DNA from: Bacteriovoracaceae bacterium
Lineage (GTDB): Bacteria; Bdellovibrionota; Bacteriovoracia; Bacteriovoracales; Bacteriovoracaceae
NCBI GenBank assembly: GCA_023701435.1
Contig: JAMPXB010000012.1
Coordinates: 37,527-101,526 of the forward strand
Direction: 5' to 3'
DNA length: 64,000 nt
The position numbers and the translations under genes are program-made. Positions 28,578 through 37,636 of this stretch are shown in pieces. Below the pieces are notes generated by a model. The model ran no database searches and was not told where the DNA came from. It was given only the letters and a program-made list of their open reading frames with translations. Position 1 is the stretch's first letter, and each line of letters begins with the position of its first letter.

Positions 28578-29111
28578 TTACGCTTTTTCAACTTTGGCGA
28601 GCTGAATATCAAAGGAGATGCTCACTTCTTCACCTACCAGAAATCCACCGGCCTCAAGTGCCGCATTCCAGCCAAGATCAAAGTCTTTACGGTTAATTTT
28701 TGTTTTACCGGAAACACCAATCTTTAAATTCCCCCATGGATCCTTGAGTTCTTCAGAGGGACGTTCTACATTAAGTTTAACCTGCTTAGTTACACCATGA
28801 ATAGTGAGCTCACCAAGAACACTTAAGTCATCCCCGTCTTCTTTGAAATCAGTCGATTTAAAAATAATGCTTGGATATTTTTCCACGTCAAAGAAATCGG
28901 CACTCTTTAAGTGTGCGTCTCTTTGCGCTTCCCTGGTATTAATACTATTAGATTCAATGACGACTTCCACTTTTGAAGCTGCCGGATTATGAGAGTCATA
29001 TAAAAATGAACCGGACAGTTTTTCAAAACCGCCGTGAACTTTGGCGATCATCATGTGGCGAATACTAAAATTTACTGAAGAGTGAGATGGATCAATCTGG
29101 TATGTTTTCAT
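28578..29111 (-). CDS. YceI-family lipocalin-like isoprenoid-binding protein
   Basis: A 177-residue protein with the YceI pattern: YQIDPSHSSVNFSIRHMMIAKVHGGFEKLSG, INTREAQRDAHLKSADFFDVEKYPSIIFKST, LTIHGVTKQVKLNVE and DFDLGWNAALEAGGFLVGEEVSI. It has no signal peptide, so it should be cytosolic, unlike E. coli YceI. AGGGGAAAAAAC precedes the ATG at 29111. It is the first gene of a three-gene operon with OsmC and pirin, a combination suggesting a response to oxidants or reactive quinones. Confidence 0.9.
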   Translation of the reverse strand: MKTYQIDPSHSSVNFSIRHMMIAKVHGGFEKLSGSFLYDSHNPAASKVEVVIESNSINTREAQRDAHLKSADFFDVEKYPSIIFKSTDFKEDGDDLSVLGELTIHGVTKQVKLNVERPSEELKDPWGNLKIGVSGKTKINRKDFDLGWNAALEAGGFLVGEEVSISFDIQLAKVEKA

Positions 29112-29198
29112 GTTTTTTCCCCTTGTTAAAACATTTCTAGGACTTGATCTACTGTACGTCACAAGGGGATTTATTATTAGACCGTATTATTTAGAAAT

Positions 29199-29220
29199 AT
29201 TGTTCATCATATTGAACAAT
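29199..29220. promoter_or_regulatory. Perfect 8-bp inverted repeat upstream of the yceI-osmC-pirin operon
   Basis: ATTGTTCA and TGAACAAT flank a 6-base spacer, about 90 bases ahead of the YceI start and just after the stop of the patatin gene. The arms are AT-rich and no T-run follows, so an operator is more likely than a terminator. The regulator is unknown. Confidence 0.45.
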
Positions 29221-30902
29221 CAGCGACAAAGTTGATTTGATTGAGTCAACCATGGAGCCGTAAAAGAATCTTCAACCAAGGCATGGAACTCTTTGCGGGC
29301 ATCAAACTTATCCCAATTAGTGCAGACAACTGTCGTTGCAGCCGACAACGATTTCCGAATTGAACTTTCTGTATTGGCCATATTGTAAAGTCTACTCCAG
29401 GATGAGGCGTAAGCACCAACATCACTCGAATCGCCTGAGCTATTCTTTTGCTTTCGTTGACTCACTGTTAAGTTATCCCAATCCGCCCAATCGAATCCTT
29501 CATAGTTTGTGAGTTTTTTCATCACTCCCTGGGCAAACATCGATTCACCTCCCCTTCGGGTGAGTAAAACGATGTCCTGACATCCATGGGCCTTCAGTAT
29601 TAAAGTAGGATGAAGATCGCTCCATCCACCTGCAGAGACGAGCTGCTGATTTAAATCTACGAGGCTTGATAAACCAGGCTCAGCTGGAGAAGATGAAAGG
29701 GCCTCTAACCAGCTACGACTCCCAAGATTCAAAAATTTCTTCGATTTTTCATCATTGCTCGTGAGTGAACTACTGCGAAGATTTCTCTCAATATTTTTAA
29801 GGTTTTCCGCATTACCCCAGTAACCAAAACGAACTTCTTTTTCAGAAACCCTAAAAGCTGTGCCAAAGTTTAAATCAGCATTCAGTCGATAGTGTTCCCG
29901 AGCATTCCTATAAGTACTAACGGCACTTCCAGTAAGGACTGAAGTCGCGGGAAAAGATGCCAAACGTGAACCAATAGCTTCATTGATTCTGACAGCTTTG
30001 CGGCCCTCTCTTAAAGAGGCTTCCCGATAAGTTAAAACGGCCTTACCAAAAAGCTGACGGCAGGCAGGTCTTTGGAGATTGAGCTTGCTCCAGGTCAGGT
30101 TCTCTGAGCCAGGAAGACACAGCTTTAAGAACTGATCAATGTCTTGGTTAATTTGGTTTTGCACACTTTTATTTTTCAGTTCAATTCCTGCATAAAAATC
30201 TCCCATTTGACCGAAGATTTTTGCCAAGTGAACAAAGTTAATAAGACCTGGTCTAAAGAAGAGCGTCTCATCAGTCTGGGCATTAAACTTACCGAAGTTT
30301 TTAATGGCGATGGAGATCTGATCTTTACGGTAGGCCACTTGTCCTTCGCTCACCCCTTCTTTTCCACTGGCCAGGGCATCGGCAAAGAAGATGGTCTCTT
30401 TTACATAATGTTGAAAAGCGGGATTAATGAGACCGGTGAAATCAGAAGAATTAAGCAAAGTATTTAACGATTCCAGGTGTTTTCTGACAAGAATCATTTC
30501 CTGAGGAGTGACTTTTAGCTGATCCAGCTTTTTTGCCCGCTCCATCAAGGCCTTGAATACCGCTTTATCCCCCAGGATTGCGGCCAAGGCCTTTCCTTCA
30601 GGAGTTTGAGACATAGCCTCAAAATAGCCCTGAAAAGATTTTATTAAAAGGGCATTTTCAGCATTACTAAGTGGTCTTGGATTAAGGGCCAGGCTTTCCA
30701 TGAGAAAAATTGAAATACTGGCAGAACTTCCGCCGGCCAGGGCCGAAGGCATTCCTTTCTTTTGAACCACAGCGGACATTACTCCCCAATGAGCAGGCAT
30801 CAACTCACCATTGCCTCTGACCGCCAGGCAGTAATTTTCTGCAGCTTGCAAACTTGGTGATAGGAATAAGAAAGGTACCAAAACATTAAAGATTTTTTTC
30901 AT
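29220..30902 (-). CDS. Exported patatin-like phospholipase
   Basis: A 560-residue protein with a signal peptide (MKKIFNVLVPFLFLSPSLQA). The oxyanion segment CLAVRGNGELMPAHWGV, the nucleophile elbow GGSSAS near residue 58, and a late SSDVGAYASSW (Asp of the DxG motif) form the patatin Ser-Asp dyad layout, with a long helical insertion between. The predicted role is periplasmic or secreted acyl-ester hydrolysis. It starts a cluster of secreted hydrolases that extends to 34961. Confidence 0.75.
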   Translation of the reverse strand: MKKIFNVLVPFLFLSPSLQAAENYCLAVRGNGELMPAHWGVMSAVVQKKGMPSALAGGSSASISIFLMESLALNPRPLSNAENALLIKSFQGYFEAMSQTPEGKALAAILGDKAVFKALMERAKKLDQLKVTPQEMILVRKHLESLNTLLNSSDFTGLINPAFQHYVKETIFFADALASGKEGVSEGQVAYRKDQISIAIKNFGKFNAQTDETLFFRPGLINFVHLAKIFGQMGDFYAGIELKNKSVQNQINQDIDQFLKLCLPGSENLTWSKLNLQRPACRQLFGKAVLTYREASLREGRKAVRINEAIGSRLASFPATSVLTGSAVSTYRNAREHYRLNADLNFGTAFRVSEKEVRFGYWGNAENLKNIERNLRSSSLTSNDEKSKKFLNLGSRSWLEALSSSPAEPGLSSLVDLNQQLVSAGGWSDLHPTLILKAHGCQDIVLLTRRGGESMFAQGVMKKLTNYEGFDWADWDNLTVSQRKQKNSSGDSSDVGAYASSWSRLYNMANTESSIRKSLSAATTVVCTNWDKFDARKEFHALVEDSFTAPWLTQSNQLCR

Positions 30903-31012
30903 GGCCGGGGTCCTGTATGAATAATGAATGACGGGAACTTTACAAGAGACTGCGTGGTACCTAGAAAATATTGATCAGATTATGAAAAAATTACAGAGGG
31001 GAAATATATAAA

Positions 31013-31046
31013 ATCAAGAGTTTTGACATCTATCAAAACTCTTGAT
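31013..31046 (-). terminator. Terminator of the downstream lipoprotein gene
   Basis: ATCAAGAGTTTTGA and TCAAAACTCTTGAT form a perfect 14-bp stem with a 6-base loop. On the minus strand it follows the lipoprotein stop (31062) and runs into TTTTATATATTT, a good intrinsic terminator. Confidence 0.8.
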
Positions 31047-31061
31047 GGTTCAAAGGCTGCC

Positions 31062-31706
31062 TTATAAATACTTCTGACCGAGTTCTCCAATAATTTGAGA
31101 GACCGCCTGCTGGACAGACAATTGAGGAGTCACATTATCTGCTTGATTGAATCCAATTTTCCCTAACCATTGCATAAATAAGTTTTGAGCAATGCCGGCC
31201 GGAGTGGTGTTCTGGAATAGGTTCAAAAAGAAGAAGACTTTCTTGATACCTGAAATAATCCGATAAATTAATGATGTGGATTTTTGTGGAATGAGTTCAA
31301 TGACAAGTTCCATGACATTGTCTTTAGTTAAATTATCGCTTTCAGCGGCATCCAGAATTTTCTGGTAAATCTCCTCGTTGGTGAAACCTTTATTATTGAG
31401 AAAGGTTTTCACGCCATTAACAGTGTGGTTAAGAATACGGTCTTTGAATTCCTGAGAGGCCACAACCATTTTAATGATTTCAGCGGCTTTTTGTACCTCC
31501 ATCTCTTGTTCAACGGTGAGCCCTTCCGTAATAATGTTGGTCTCAAAGGTTGTCGCTTCAACCGGAACTGGCTCGGGATCCGCCGTCGCCACCGAAGGAG
31601 TACTGGTGTCATCTACATTACTCAAGCTCCTAGGCTCACCATTTGTTGATGGCTGGCATGCGGTAAATAAACCTAAAACAATAAACATTAGAAATAATTT
31701 TTTAAT
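31062..31706 (-). CDS. Lipoprotein of unknown function with a probable ATT start
   Basis: About 214 residues. From the ATG at 31688 the signal sequence would begin at MFIVLGLFTAC without positive charges. From an in-frame ATT at 31706 it becomes MKKLFLMFIVLGLFTAC, a normal lipoprotein signal (Cys 17), and that ATT sits six bases after a perfect AGGAGG. I therefore infer a rare ATT initiation codon. The mature part has an acidic, Pro/Thr/Val-rich linker, then helices (QKAAEIIKMVVASQEFKDRI). No family was recognised. Confidence 0.65.
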   Translation of the reverse strand: MKKLFLMFIVLGLFTACQPSTNGEPRSLSNVDDTSTPSVATADPEPVPVEATTFETNIITEGLTVEQEMEVQKAAEIIKMVVASQEFKDRILNHTVNGVKTFLNNKGFTNEEIYQKILDAAESDNLTKDNVMELVIELIPQKSTSLIYRIISGIKKVFFFLNLFQNTTPAGIAQNLFMQWLGKIGFNQADNVTPQLSVQQAVSQIIGELGQKYL

Positions 31707-31815
31707 GGGATCCCTCCTGGAAAGTTGTTGAGAGGGAATGATTTCATGAATTACATATTTCTAATATGGAGTAAAAATTATTCGAAAAAACTCTCCATAT
31801 TGTTTCCACAATTAT

Positions 31816-32628
31816 CTATGGAATAATATCCCGAAAATGGATCATTTCAGTCACTGTTGCCCAGGCAGAAACGCTTCTTCGTGCATCCAAATCCACCGCT
31901 GAGGAAAAAAGCGCTGTCCCTCCCCAAATAACACCGACGAATTGATTGCTCTCATTCAGAACCGGACTACCAGAATTTCCACTTACCACGGGACACTCTT
32001 CCAAAACCAGTGACGCCCGATCCGTTTGGGGATCAACCTTGCACTTAAACTCTGTAACTCTCGATTCCAACAAATTGGTAGTTCCAATACGGTCAAGCCC
32101 GGTATGATCAATGACCCAGGTTGTGACAATATCCCCATCTACCGCTCTCTCAGGAGATGCACCAAAGACCTCTCCTTGATAATTTCCTTCAATTTCTAAA
32201 ACGGCATAATCAATGGCCCGCCGACTGTCATTAATTTCAGGATAGTCTTCTTCCGCCCTGATCACTCGCTTGCATCTCGTCGCGAGATAAGTGCCCCCCT
32301 GATAGACGGCCACAAATGTATTTATACATTGGGCCTGGGTCGAAACACAGTGGTGATTCGTTACTAAAATATTTGAGGCAACCATGAAGCCAGTGCATAC
32401 AGAAGAGTTGGTGGTATCAGCAGGATTAACAATGAAAAGACGTGAGACTCCGTGAGGACAAGGTCTGTTGTCTATGCTGGCGCAATCGAAGGATTGATTG
32501 GCCATGATGTCAGCAACCTGTTCCTCCGGAATTCGAGTGATTCTTTCACCCTTACTACTTTTTTTGGCGCCACAGCTACTTACGAAAAGCAGAACTCCCA
32601 ACATGTTTAGTAAGAGGAATACTTTCAT
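31816..32628 (-). CDS. Lipid-anchored trypsin-like serine protease
   Basis: A 270-residue lipoprotein: MKVFLLLNMLGVLLFVSSC gives a lipobox with Cys 19. The S1 triad is complete: His in LVTNHHCVS, Asp in AIDYAVLEIEG, Ser in CPVVSGNSGSPVLN. Cysteines near the His and elsewhere suit disulphides. It should cut proteins in the periplasm or at the cell surface. It lies within a run of secreted hydrolases on the same strand. Confidence 0.85.
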   Translation of the reverse strand: MKVFLLLNMLGVLLFVSSCGAKKSSKGERITRIPEEQVADIMANQSFDCASIDNRPCPHGVSRLFIVNPADTTNSSVCTGFMVASNILVTNHHCVSTQAQCINTFVAVYQGGTYLATRCKRVIRAEEDYPEINDSRRAIDYAVLEIEGNYQGEVFGASPERAVDGDIVTTWVIDHTGLDRIGTTNLLESRVTEFKCKVDPQTDRASLVLEECPVVSGNSGSPVLNESNQFVGVIWGGTALFSSAVDLDARRSVSAWATVTEMIHFRDIIP

Positions 32629-32646
32629 CAGTCATTTATAGTTCGT

Positions 32647-33894
32647 TCAAATGTTTATAGGAAGACCCACTGCCTGACGTGATGTACGTCCTTTGAGAAA
32701 GATCATCCATCCGTTTACACTCAAGGGAATAAACCAAACATCAAATGGAACGCGAAACCTTAATTCACTTTTAAAAACATAGACGCATAGAAAGAGAGAA
32801 AGGACAGGAAGAGTCCAAATGAGCTTCTGCTCCATGCTAATAATAGAGTAGATACATTCTCTGACCATGACGGCCAGACCAATAATTAAAAAAATTGAAA
32901 AAAATAACTCATAAAATCGCAGCAGAGGAGCATAACGGGTATTCGAAAGAGGCCACATCCTATTTCCAAAAAATAAGTATGGAATGGACTCAACTGATTG
33001 AATCAGGACTAAAGGGTTCTCTTTTATGCATTCCAGTCCTTTAAGCATGTAATAACCCGAATCAGTAAAAGGTCTGTCCCACTTTTTAAATTCATTTATA
33101 TTCAATTGAGTATAGAGAGGTGAATGCCACCAACGGCCGTTTGCGTCCTGATTTTTTTTAGAGGGACACTTCCCTTCTACAAAATTAAGCCCACCGGCCG
33201 ATGCACTTAATTGAATTTTACCAATTTTTGTATAAGACAAGTAACCATGAATTCCCAAACCTAACAGCAAAACGAATCCGAGGATTGTGACCGGTCTTAT
33301 GGCCATTTTCTTTTTTTGCACCAGTAGACCCAAGAAAAACAAGGGAGCCAAAAAAACGTGTGTCCCTTTAAGCCAAAAGCCAAGAATGAAGGAGGTTCCC
33401 CAAATCATCAAGTTTATAACCGATGTCTCTTCCATCACGATTTTATAAGCATACCAGGCACAAAGCGATAAGAGAAAAGTGAAGAAAGTCTCAGGCAAGG
33501 CAAGGCCAGGTATTATAACCCAAGGGAGATGGAAGCTCGATATTATTAAAGTGATCAAAGCGGCTTTTTCCCCAAAACTTTTCAGGGTCAACTTGTAGAT
33601 AAAGATGAGGGTTCCGAAAGAAGCCAGTGCTTGAATGACACTCAACATGAGTGCCCAGTCATTAAAGGAAAGCTTTAAGAAAGAAATGAAGAGTGGATAA
33701 CCGATTGACTGAAAAAAATGATGTACGTTCCAATTACCTGCCAAGATTTGATCCGCGATGGAAACATAGATGGCCATGTCAGACCAGGTCCTCTCCGACA
33801 GAGGACCTTCATAATAAATATAAAAGGCCCTTATAAGAAGGGCCCCGACAAAGATCAGTATGGTTGGAATATGTTTTTTTGTGGATGTTAACAC
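32647..33894 (-). CDS. Multi-pass membrane glycosyltransferase, GT39/ArnT-like (GT-C fold)
   Basis: About 415 residues with roughly ten membrane helices. The first external loop has YYEGPLSERTWSDMAIYVSIADQIL, where the acidic residue at SD fits the GT-C catalytic position, and HHFFQSIGYPLFISFL is typical of the PMT/ArnT superfamily. The donor is probably a polyprenyl-linked sugar; the acceptor is unknown. The frame opens at 33981, inside the upstream gene. I prefer the GTG at 33894, 18 bases after that gene's stop, but it lacks a strong ribosome site. Confidence 0.65.
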   Translation of the reverse strand: MLTSTKKHIPTILIFVGALLIRAFYIYYEGPLSERTWSDMAIYVSIADQILAGNWNVHHFFQSIGYPLFISFLKLSFNDWALMLSVIQALASFGTLIFIYKLTLKSFGEKAALITLIISSFHLPWVIIPGLALPETFFTFLLSLCAWYAYKIVMEETSVINLMIWGTSFILGFWLKGTHVFLAPLFFLGLLVQKKKMAIRPVTILGFVLLLGLGIHGYLSYTKIGKIQLSASAGGLNFVEGKCPSKKNQDANGRWWHSPLYTQLNINEFKKWDRPFTDSGYYMLKGLECIKENPLVLIQSVESIPYLFFGNRMWPLSNTRYAPLLRFYELFFSIFLIIGLAVMVRECIYSIISMEQKLIWTLPVLSLFLCVYVFKSELRFRVPFDVWFIPLSVNGWMIFLKGRTSRQAVGLPINI

Positions 33895-33911
33895 AAGTCC
33901 AACTGCTCTAT

Positions 33912-34961
33912 TTAATCGTTTAATAGCTCTGGAAGTCGAACGAACATACCGTCGAAATTTGTGGCCTTCTCCATGGTCCATAAGAAATCAGGACGCGCGT
34001 TAGAAATCCATTCTCCGCCAATTATTCTTCCGGCCGCATCAAGCTCCAGGAAGTACTCATAGTTTCTCACCTCATTAACATGTGAATCAGTACCTAAAAC
34101 GGGCTCCCAGTTATTCTCTGTCATTTTAAGAACAAAAGTCATGACTGTCTTAACACGAACTCTTTTTACTGTTCCAGAAGCAGAGTCACTCTCCGGAGCA
34201 AGGCCGTCATTTACGATGGTCGTTACATATTCATTAACAGCATGGTTCCAAACCTGTCGGTTTCCTTCTACATCAGCAACAAAGCTTGATTGCTCGAGAC
34301 CTACCTTGTTAGTAAGGACAATGTGAAACGCACCTGCGTTTAAATCGTCATCACAATTAGGTCCAAAGTTTAAATTACAGCGCTTACCCATCTGATGAGT
34401 AGAGCTAACCTCATGCTTATAGGCGTAGTAATAGCTTATAAGGCCTTTAATATCAGAAGATCCAAATGGAACAATTATTCCATCAGGATTCACCAATGAC
34501 TTAGGCAGAGGCTCATTATGGTTGATAGCAGCTGGAGACCAGCCGTTACAGATACCATGCCAAAGAGGAGCATATGGAGAAGATCGCTGATCCACTTCTT
34601 TAACAAGCGGGTAATCATAGTTACCATTTAAAAGATCTAATTTCTCAGATGGAGCAAGGGCAGCTATTTCGGCCTGACTCATTCTGAGAGCTTCTGCTTT
34701 CGTTGGAGAAACTAAGTCAAAGCCCGTCGGTTTTTTTGCGTTCCAGCGATAGTTAATGATTCCACGTTTGCGCGGCCAATAGTCGTTGGCCCACAGTTTT
34801 TGAGTATCGTTAGGTGCACCATGAAGAGGCAGCTTTTCAAAGCTTCTTTCAAAAGTAGAACTCATAATGCTTGGATTTGAGAAATCACGCCAAGGGGTAT
34901 TAACCGCGGCTTCTGCTGATGAGGCCAATAAAAAAATACCTGCTATAAAGAAATTTCGCAC
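33912..34961 (-). CDS. Exported transglutaminase-elicitor-like protein
   Basis: A 349-residue exported protein (GTG start, signal peptide to about AEA at residue 18). WHGICNGWSPAAINHNEPLP (C138), GAFHIVLTN (H213) and SFVADVEGNRQVWNHAV (D230) match the layout of a thiol transglutaminase fold and resemble the transglutaminase elicitor family (Phytophthora GP42 type) also found in some bacteria. Cross-linking or peptidase activity is inferred. It adjoins the GT-C gene and the other secreted hydrolases on the minus strand. Confidence 0.6.
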   Translation of the reverse strand: MRNFFIAGIFLLASSAEAAVNTPWRDFSNPSIMSSTFERSFEKLPLHGAPNDTQKLWANDYWPRKRGIINYRWNAKKPTGFDLVSPTKAEALRMSQAEIAALAPSEKLDLLNGNYDYPLVKEVDQRSSPYAPLWHGICNGWSPAAINHNEPLPKSLVNPDGIIVPFGSSDIKGLISYYYAYKHEVSSTHQMGKRCNLNFGPNCDDDLNAGAFHIVLTNKVGLEQSSFVADVEGNRQVWNHAVNEYVTTIVNDGLAPESDSASGTVKRVRVKTVMTFVLKMTENNWEPVLGTDSHVNEVRNYEYFLELDAAGRIIGGEWISNARPDFLWTMEKATNFDGMFVRLPELLND

Positions 34962-35137
34962 TCTGATCCTCTGGAAAATTTATGGTTGATCATTAGCGTG
35001 AATAAGTAGGAATTGCCTAGAGGACGGCCGATGAATTTAGGTTAAAAAGCTCTCAAGTCATTACACGTCGAGTCTTATTTTTAAACTTTATATGACTTAT
35101 TTGCTTGATCTATTTTATCCTTAACTTTTAAGGAGTA

Positions 35138-36676
35138 ATGATGACAACTGACAAATCCGAAAAAATGCCTCTCCTCTATCGTTTCTTGGGAGCAGTGGAA
35201 CGGGCCGGTAATGCCCTCCCTCATCCGGCCATTATGTTTCTTTATTTGACCTTTATCGTAATAGGAATCTCTGGTCTGGTTTCAGCATTGGAGCTTCAGG
35301 CCATTCATCCCGTCACCGGTCAAACGATTACCTCTCTTAATCTTTTTTCAACAGCAGGACTGCGCCATGTACTTACAGAAATGGTGAAAAGCTTCACGAG
35401 CTTTGCCCCACTGGGAACAGTGCTGGTAGCGATGTTAGGTTTTAGTCTCGCTGAAAAAAGTGGTTTGCTCTCTACACTATTAAGGCTTCTGGTCCTTAAA
35501 TCACCCAAGAAACTGCTGGTTCCGGCCGTACTGCTGGCGGGAGTGCTTTCCCATACCGGCGGTGACATCGGTTATGTGCTACTGATTCCTTTAGCGGCAT
35601 TGACCTTTCATAGTGCCGGTCTAAATCCACTCGCGGGCCTTGCCATTTGTTTTGCAGGGGTCTCCGGGGGATTTGCCGCCAATATTCTTCTCAGCACTGC
35701 AGATCCACTCCTTTCAGGAATTTCTCAGGAAGCCGCCCGTATTCTGGATACTAGTTATGTGGTTACCCCGGTTGCCAATTGGTATTTTATGTCTGCCTCC
35801 TCTCTTCTCATTGTCGGTGTGGGAACCTTGATTGCTAATAAAGTCACCATCCCTTTTTTAGGAAATTACCAAGGTGAGCATCAGACGGCACCACTCGAAG
35901 GACTCACTCTTCTTGAGAAAAAGGGACTTGGGATGGCGGGCCTTACGGCAATCGCTATCATCATTTTTCTTCTGACCGGTCTGATTCCGCAAGATGGATT
36001 TTTACGTGATCCTGCTTCACCTGACGTTCTTCATTCCGCTGCCCTCAAGGGAGTCGTGGCCATCATCTTTCTCTTTGGCGCCTTACCTGGACTCGCTTTT
36101 GGCTTTGTCTCGAGAAAATTTAAAAGTCAAAGTGATGTAACAGATGCCATGCAGGACGCGATGGCCACTCTCGCACCTTACCTGGTGCTGGTATTCTTTG
36201 CTTCACAATTCATCTCGCTTTTTAACATCTCAAATATGGGACTGATCCTCGCCGTGAAAGGCTCGGAGGTTTTAAAAGAACTAGGACTAGGGCCTGTTCC
36301 CCTTATGTTGGGCTTTATTCTACTGACAGTGGTTCTGGATCTTGTGATCGGCAGTGCCTCTGCCAAATGGGCACTGATGGCCCCGATTTTTGTCCCAATG
36401 TTCATGCTCCTGGGTATCTCGCCGGAACTCAGTCAAGCTTCTTACCGAGTGGCAGACTCAGTGGTAAATATTATTTCGCCGCTCATGTCCTATTTTCCAC
36501 TGATTCTGGCCTTCGCTATTAAGTACGACCCAAAGGCGAAAGTGGGCACCGTCATCGCTTTGATGCTTCCTTACTCCATTGGCTTTTTAATCTTTTGGTC
36601 AGTGATGCTATTTGTGTGGATTACTTTTAACTTACCGCTGGGTCCGGGGGCGATACTGAAATACGTAGCGCCTTAA
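35138..36676 (+). CDS. AbgT-family transporter
   Basis: A 512-residue inner-membrane protein with about 12-13 helices. It begins LLYRFLGAVERAGNALPHPAIMFLYL and contains LLAGVLSHTGGDIGYVLLIPLAALTFHSAG and GSASAKWALMAPIFVPMFMLLG, the AbgT signatures. The family takes up p-aminobenzoyl-glutamate or exports sulphonamides. AAGGAG precedes the tandem ATGs at 35138 and 35141. It is transcribed alone. Confidence 0.92.
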   Translation: MMTTDKSEKMPLLYRFLGAVERAGNALPHPAIMFLYLTFIVIGISGLVSALELQAIHPVTGQTITSLNLFSTAGLRHVLTEMVKSFTSFAPLGTVLVAMLGFSLAEKSGLLSTLLRLLVLKSPKKLLVPAVLLAGVLSHTGGDIGYVLLIPLAALTFHSAGLNPLAGLAICFAGVSGGFAANILLSTADPLLSGISQEAARILDTSYVVTPVANWYFMSASSLLIVGVGTLIANKVTIPFLGNYQGEHQTAPLEGLTLLEKKGLGMAGLTAIAIIIFLLTGLIPQDGFLRDPASPDVLHSAALKGVVAIIFLFGALPGLAFGFVSRKFKSQSDVTDAMQDAMATLAPYLVLVFFASQFISLFNISNMGLILAVKGSEVLKELGLGPVPLMLGFILLTVVLDLVIGSASAKWALMAPIFVPMFMLLGISPELSQASYRVADSVVNIISPLMSYFPLILAFAIKYDPKAKVGTVIALMLPYSIGFLIFWSVMLFVWITFNLPLGPGAILKYVAP

Positions 36677-36679
36677 AAA

Positions 36680-37171
36680 CTAGGTTTTTTTGATCTTAAA
36701 AAAACGGCTTGATTGTAATATGACGTGAAATATATAAGTCAGAACTACGCCAATAATACATCCGGCGAAAACACCCCCTGCTCGTTCCAGGGCAACATCC
36801 CAAAAATGTTGTCCCGGTTCATGCAGGGTTATAATTAGTACAGAAATCATGGCCGTACGATTTGCTGCCTGAAGCTTTAATAGTTCGCACGCAATCATGG
36901 TCAGAGCAATTCCAAGACTCACCATAAATAAGTTAATGGGATGAACCCAGAAGATGATTAATCCCACCACCGCACCGATGAGATTCGCTTTGATGCGATT
37001 AACTGCAAGATTCATGGCATCTTTGCGATCAGGTGATAAAACCAGAATGATGGAGAATAAGCTCCAGGCACCAACAATGGGATGGATCTTATACAAGAAG
37101 TAGCCGATGGCAGTTCCCAGCAGGCACTCTAAAAGATAACTCAAAAAATAAAACTGCTTTTCACTAATCAT
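36680..37171 (-). CDS. FUSC-like small membrane protein
   Basis: A 163-residue protein with four to five hydrophobic segments. LGTAIGYFLYKIHPIVGAWSLFSIILVLSPDRKDAMNLAVNRIKANLIGAVVGLIIF resembles the membrane half of FUSC-type (fusaric acid resistance/aromatic acid exporter) proteins. It is far shorter than a full exporter. The substrate is unknown. Confidence 0.6.
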   Translation of the reverse strand: MISEKQFYFLSYLLECLLGTAIGYFLYKIHPIVGAWSLFSIILVLSPDRKDAMNLAVNRIKANLIGAVVGLIIFWVHPINLFMVSLGIALTMIACELLKLQAANRTAMISVLIITLHEPGQHFWDVALERAGGVFAGCIIGVVLTYIFHVILQSSRFFKIKKT

Positions 37172-37215
37172 TGAATAATTCTACAAGATTATTTCACGGC
37201 CGCTGCAGAAATTTG

Positions 37216-37470
37216 TTAATCAAACAGCTCTTCCAGAAAAGACTTCTTCCTTTTATAAGGCTTCTGATGATATTCAGGCTGATAGCTAGGCTGGGTTGGT
37301 CTCTCCCTCTCGGAACTGTTTCTCGAATCATCTTCACGACTTCTCTCGAGAATTTTATCCAGCTCTCCCCGGTCTAACCAAATTCCCCGGCAATCAGGGC
37401 AGTAGTCAATTTCAATACCTTTGCGTTCAGAAATAACGAGGTTTGGTTCTTTGCAAACAGGGCATTTCAC
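37216..37470 (-). CDS. TFIIB-type zinc-ribbon protein
   Basis: An 84-residue cytosolic protein. MKCPVCKEPNLVISERKGIEIDYCPDCRGIWLDRGELDKIL is the zf-TFIIB domain, with two CPxC knuckles. A charged Ser/Arg/Pro-rich, flexible tail follows. The family is of unknown function. Confidence 0.88.
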   Translation of the reverse strand: MKCPVCKEPNLVISERKGIEIDYCPDCRGIWLDRGELDKILERSREDDSRNSSERERPTQPSYQPEYHQKPYKRKKSFLEELFD

Positions 37471-37636
37471 GATTCACTCCTTTAAAAATTCAACTCTCTA
37501 TATACTTCTATTCCAGCGAAAAAGGTTTTCAAATCGCATCAATCTACCAAAAAAGTCAACATTTCAACGGCATAGGTAATTTTTGTCGCATTAATCAAAC
37601 AAGGATTAAAAAAGTTCCTTAGTATACTATTAGTAA

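Noticed and set aside
31425..31731. Overlapping plus-strand frames opposite the ATT-start lipoprotein.
   Set aside because: No ribosome sites; the minus-strand frame has a signal peptide, a Shine-Dalgarno site and a terminator.
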